A stretch of 9,071 bases of DNA, from assembly GCA_017559045.1 (NCBI GenBank), contig JAFYTB010000169.1, positions 1-9,071 on the forward strand, given 5' to 3'. The first letter of the stretch is position 1, and every line of letters starts with the position of its first letter. Position numbers and translations under genes: made by a program. Source of the DNA: Eggerthellaceae bacterium (GTDB taxonomy: Bacteria > Actinomycetota > Coriobacteriia > Coriobacteriales > Eggerthellaceae). Positions 7,246 through 9,071 of the stretch are shown piece after piece. The notes under the pieces are model-generated. The model had not been told where the DNA came from, did not search any database, and saw only the letters and a list, made by a program, of their open reading frames with translations.

Positions 7246-7413
7246 AAGTCCCGTCTCGGCTTTTTAGCGATGGACTACCAAATTGAAGAGGGAGCTTCAG
7301 ATTGCTCGATGAAATGGAGATTCGCATCTGTTGATACGAAAGCCAGGAAGTCAGCTGCGAGCACCCACCTTGTGAAAGGTGGGTTCATCCTCGGTCGAGA
7401 CGGGACTCTTTTT
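7246..7413 (+). ncRNA. ssrS: 6S-like regulatory RNA
   Basis: A structured RNA of about 168 nt is predicted. Its ends form a perfect 12-bp stem (AGTCCCGTCTCG, 7247-7258, with 7396-7407), followed by CTTTTT, which would end transcription. Inside I see a large bubble with a hairpin on the 5' strand (TGAAG/CTTCA, 7284-7299) and a strong one on the 3' strand (CCCACCTT-GTGA-AAGGTGGG, 7364-7383). An apical arm is based on TGCTCG (7303-7308) with CGAGCA (7358-7363) and topped by a hairpin at 7321-7340 with a UGUU loop. Length, closing stem, central bubble with a 3'-strand hairpin and apical arm are those of 6S RNA, which binds housekeeping RNA polymerase by mimicking an open promoter. RNase P RNA and tmRNA are longer, and no tRNA-like end is present. 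The assignment rests on structure, not on a model search. The + strand is chosen because only that strand has the promoter and T-run. Confidence 0.65.
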
Positions 7414-7495
7414 GTCTCTACATTCCTGCAGCAAAAGCATCCCTACACGCATGCGCCTGTGGCCCTACCACCTTACGGCCGAAACGCAGCTATCT
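7414..7495. other. Short intergenic stretch with no recognised feature
   Basis: These 82 bases separate the RNA from the 3' end of the convergent kinase gene. I see no hairpin with a T-run on either strand, so no clear terminator for the kinase operon. The only structure noted is GTCTC (7414-7418), complementary to GAGAC inside the closing stem of the RNA. Confidence 0.5.
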
Positions 7496-8905
7496 CTACA
7501 TCTCCGCAGCAGGAATGCGCAGGATAAACGTCGTTCCCGCACCCACTTCGCTCTCAAGCGTAAGCGTTCCACGATGATGCTGCGCGGCGTGCTTGGCAAT
7601 GGCGAGACCCAGGCCGGTGCCACCCGTCTCTTTGCTCCTGCTCTTCTCCATGCGATAAAAGCGCTCGAATACCTTCTGCTGCTCACCTTCGGGAATGCCC
7701 GGACCATCGTCTTTCACATGGACGAGAACGAAGCGGAAATCATTGATGTCGAACTCATAGCGCACATCGATACTCACGTTTCCGCCAGGCTGGTTATAGC
7801 GAATGCCATTTTCGGCCAAGTTGAAGATAGCCTCTTCTGCAAGGGCCTCGGTTCCCTTGATAACGGCGTTCTCGCCAGTAAGAGAGAGTGACACGCCACG
7901 CGTCTCGGCAAATGAGTTAAGTCGACCAACAACGCGCTCGGAAACAACCATCATGTCGACGGGCATCGGCTCCCTGACAAACGCCGTCTCGTCGAGGCGC
8001 GACAGGGTGAGGACATCGTTGATGAGCTGACGCATTGCCTGGCTTTCATCGTAGATAAGGCCCGCAAATCGAGGCACATCGGCCGGATCCACCACTCCCG
8101 TCTTCATGAGCTCGGCATATCCGGAGATCACCTGCAGGGGCGTCTTCATCTCGTGCGAAACGTTAGCCGAGAACTCACGACGCATGCTTTCGGTGCGAGC
8201 AAGCTCTTTGTTCTGCTCTTTGAGCAATCTCTGCTGCTGATCGATACGCTGCAGCATCGGCTCCATCTCTGCATAGACTTCGTTATCGAGCGGTTCCGCA
8301 ACATCAAGCTCGTCAATTGGCTGAACGATACGACGCGTCAGGATGCGCGAGACGATCAAAACAGCTACAGCCGCCAATGCGAACGAAATGGTCTCCGGAA
8401 CAATCAGACCACTTGCATAGGTCAGCAACGTCTCGCGGGTTTCCGCCAAGCGAATGATACTGCCATCTTCAAGCTCTATAGCTGCATACACTGTGACCGT
8501 CTCGGCGGTGTCCGAATAACGGGAGATCACACCTGCGCCCGACTCAAGCGCCGACTGAAACTCCGGCCTATCGGCATGGCTTTCCATGCTCGAAGCCTCG
8601 CCCGCGCTGTCATACAGAACCGTTCCATCAGCGTCAATCAAGGTGTAGCGAACCTGATCCGAAAGCTGATTCTCCAAAATAGAAATATTTTCCTCACTCG
8701 GCGTTCTGTCAAGAAGAGCCGCTGCTGCCTGCGCGAGCTCCAGCAGGTCGTCTTCCGCCTCGTCCTCAAGCGTGAAGTAGTAAATTCCCGTGGTGAGCAG
8801 CGAGAAAACGAAGATAACCGCAAGGGTTAATCCCAACATCACAAGGTAAATACTTGCGGAAAGGCTCTTTCTTTTCGAGGTCTGCTTCTGCGCGCTCTGG
8901 CTCAT
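7496..8905 (-). CDS. phoR: PhoR-like sensor histidine kinase
   Basis: This is a 469-residue two-component sensor kinase. A basic N-terminus precedes a membrane helix (about 19-43), an extracellular sensor (about 45-165) and a second helix (about 168-187). The sensor contains RYTLIDADGTVLYDS and a following HADRPEF...GAGVISRYSDT stretch, the pattern of the PAS/Cache-like sensor of PhoR-type kinases. A short linker region that may be a degenerate HAMP leads to the H-box with phosphoacceptor His251 (VSHEMKTP). The ATPase domain has the N-box NLAENGIRY (Asn366), DDGPGIP (399-405), FERFYR (413-418) and GGTGLGL (428-434). It lies 14 bases downstream of a response regulator in the same operon. PhoR kinases answer phosphate limitation; no phosphate genes are visible here, so the stimulus is inferred only from sensor resemblance. 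Confidence 0.9.
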   Translation of the reverse strand: MSQSAQKQTSKRKSLSASIYLVMLGLTLAVIFVFSLLTTGIYYFTLEDEAEDDLLELAQAAAALLDRTPSEENISILENQLSDQVRYTLIDADGTVLYDSAGEASSMESHADRPEFQSALESGAGVISRYSDTAETVTVYAAIELEDGSIIRLAETRETLLTYASGLIVPETISFALAAVAVLIVSRILTRRIVQPIDELDVAEPLDNEVYAEMEPMLQRIDQQQRLLKEQNKELARTESMRREFSANVSHEMKTPLQVISGYAELMKTGVVDPADVPRFAGLIYDESQAMRQLINDVLTLSRLDETAFVREPMPVDMMVVSERVVGRLNSFAETRGVSLSLTGENAVIKGTEALAEEAIFNLAENGIRYNQPGGNVSIDVRYEFDINDFRFVLVHVKDDGPGIPEGEQQKVFERFYRMEKSRSKETGGTGLGLAIAKHAAQHHRGTLTLESEVGAGTTFILRIPAAEM

Positions 8906-8919
8906 GACGAATGCCTAGC

Positions 8920-9071
8920 CTAATGAGTCTTCTTGAGGCTATAGCCCACACCGCGAACGGTGGCCACCATTGCCTCCGCTCCCGGAAGAGCCTGTCCGAG
9001 CTTTTGACGAAGCGTCTGCACGTGAACGTCAACCGTGCGCGTCTCGCCCACATACGTCACACCCCAAACGC
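8920..9071 (-). CDS. OmpR/PhoB-family response regulator, C-terminal end only
   Basis: The frame enters from the right edge and gives 49 residues before TAG at 8920-8922. They start VWGVTYVGETRTVDVHVQTL and end in TVRGVGYSLKKTH, the recognition helix and C-terminal beta-hairpin of a winged-helix DNA-binding domain of the OmpR/PhoB class. The receiver domain is outside the window. Its place just ahead of the kinase gene makes it the cognate partner, probably PhoP/PhoB-like, but the fragment does not distinguish subfamilies such as RegX3 or MtrA. Confidence 0.9.
   Translation of the reverse strand, partial: VWGVTYVGETRTVDVHVQTLRQKLGQALPGAEAMVATVRGVGYSLKKTH

Noticed and set aside
7414..7495. 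Terminator for the - strand two-component operon
   Set aside because: No GC-rich hairpin followed by T's on the - strand; the RNA's closing stem lacks a T-run in that direction.
7270..7527. Small + strand open frame in the intergenic region
   Set aside because: It lies largely inside the structured RNA, lacks a good ribosome binding site and runs into the convergent kinase gene.
8153..8830. 225-codon + strand open frame opposite the histidine kinase
   Set aside because: It is antisense to a complete kinase with all catalytic boxes and shows no domain of its own.
1..9071. CRISPR array, insertion sequence, prophage or defence genes
   Set aside because: No regular repeat-spacer pattern, terminal inverted repeats, transposase or phage motifs were seen; base composition is even and gene content is core.

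Overview
The window looks like chromosomal DNA from a member of the Actinobacteria with moderately high GC, most likely class Coriobacteriia (the Eggerthella/Slackia/Adlercreutzia side). The evidence is gene order and family resemblance: fhaA-fhaB-pstP-rodA/pbpA-pknB is the classic actinobacterial cell-wall signalling operon. The fused SEDS-transpeptidase, the single PASTA kinase and a 6S-like RNA point away from Mycobacterium or Streptomyces. I cannot resolve the genus without a database.

Layout. Bases 1-7000 hold five genes on the + strand: the 3' end of fhaA (cut by the window edge), fhaB, a membrane-anchored PP2C phosphatase (pstP), a 917-residue protein joining a RodA/FtsW-type SEDS glycan polymerase to a class B penicillin-binding protein, and a PASTA Ser/Thr kinase (pknB). 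fhaB/pstP and pstP/fusion overlap (by 1 and 4 bases), so they are probably translationally coupled. pknB sits behind a 105-base gap with its own strong ribosome binding site. A textbook rho-independent terminator at 7066-7092 closes the operon.

Bases 7001-7495 contain no convincing protein gene. Besides the terminator they hold a candidate promoter (-10 at 7233-7238) and, right behind it, a structured RNA of about 168 nt (7246-7413). Its ends form a perfect 12-bp stem followed by five T's, enclosing a bubble with a hairpin on each strand and an apical arm. This is the architecture of 6S RNA, the RNA polymerase-binding regulator. From 7496 to the right edge, on the - strand, lies a two-component system: an OmpR/PhoB-type response regulator (C-terminal end only) followed by a PhoR-like sensor histidine kinase.

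How the genes work together. By family knowledge, PknB senses muropeptides or lipid II through its extracellular PASTA repeats and phosphorylates cell-wall and division proteins. PstP removes the phosphates, the FHA proteins read phosphothreonine marks, and the SEDS-PBP protein polymerises and cross-links peptidoglycan. The most unusual point is that the two normally separate partner enzymes of wall synthesis are one polypeptide here. The second is the 6S-like RNA in the convergent intergenic region.
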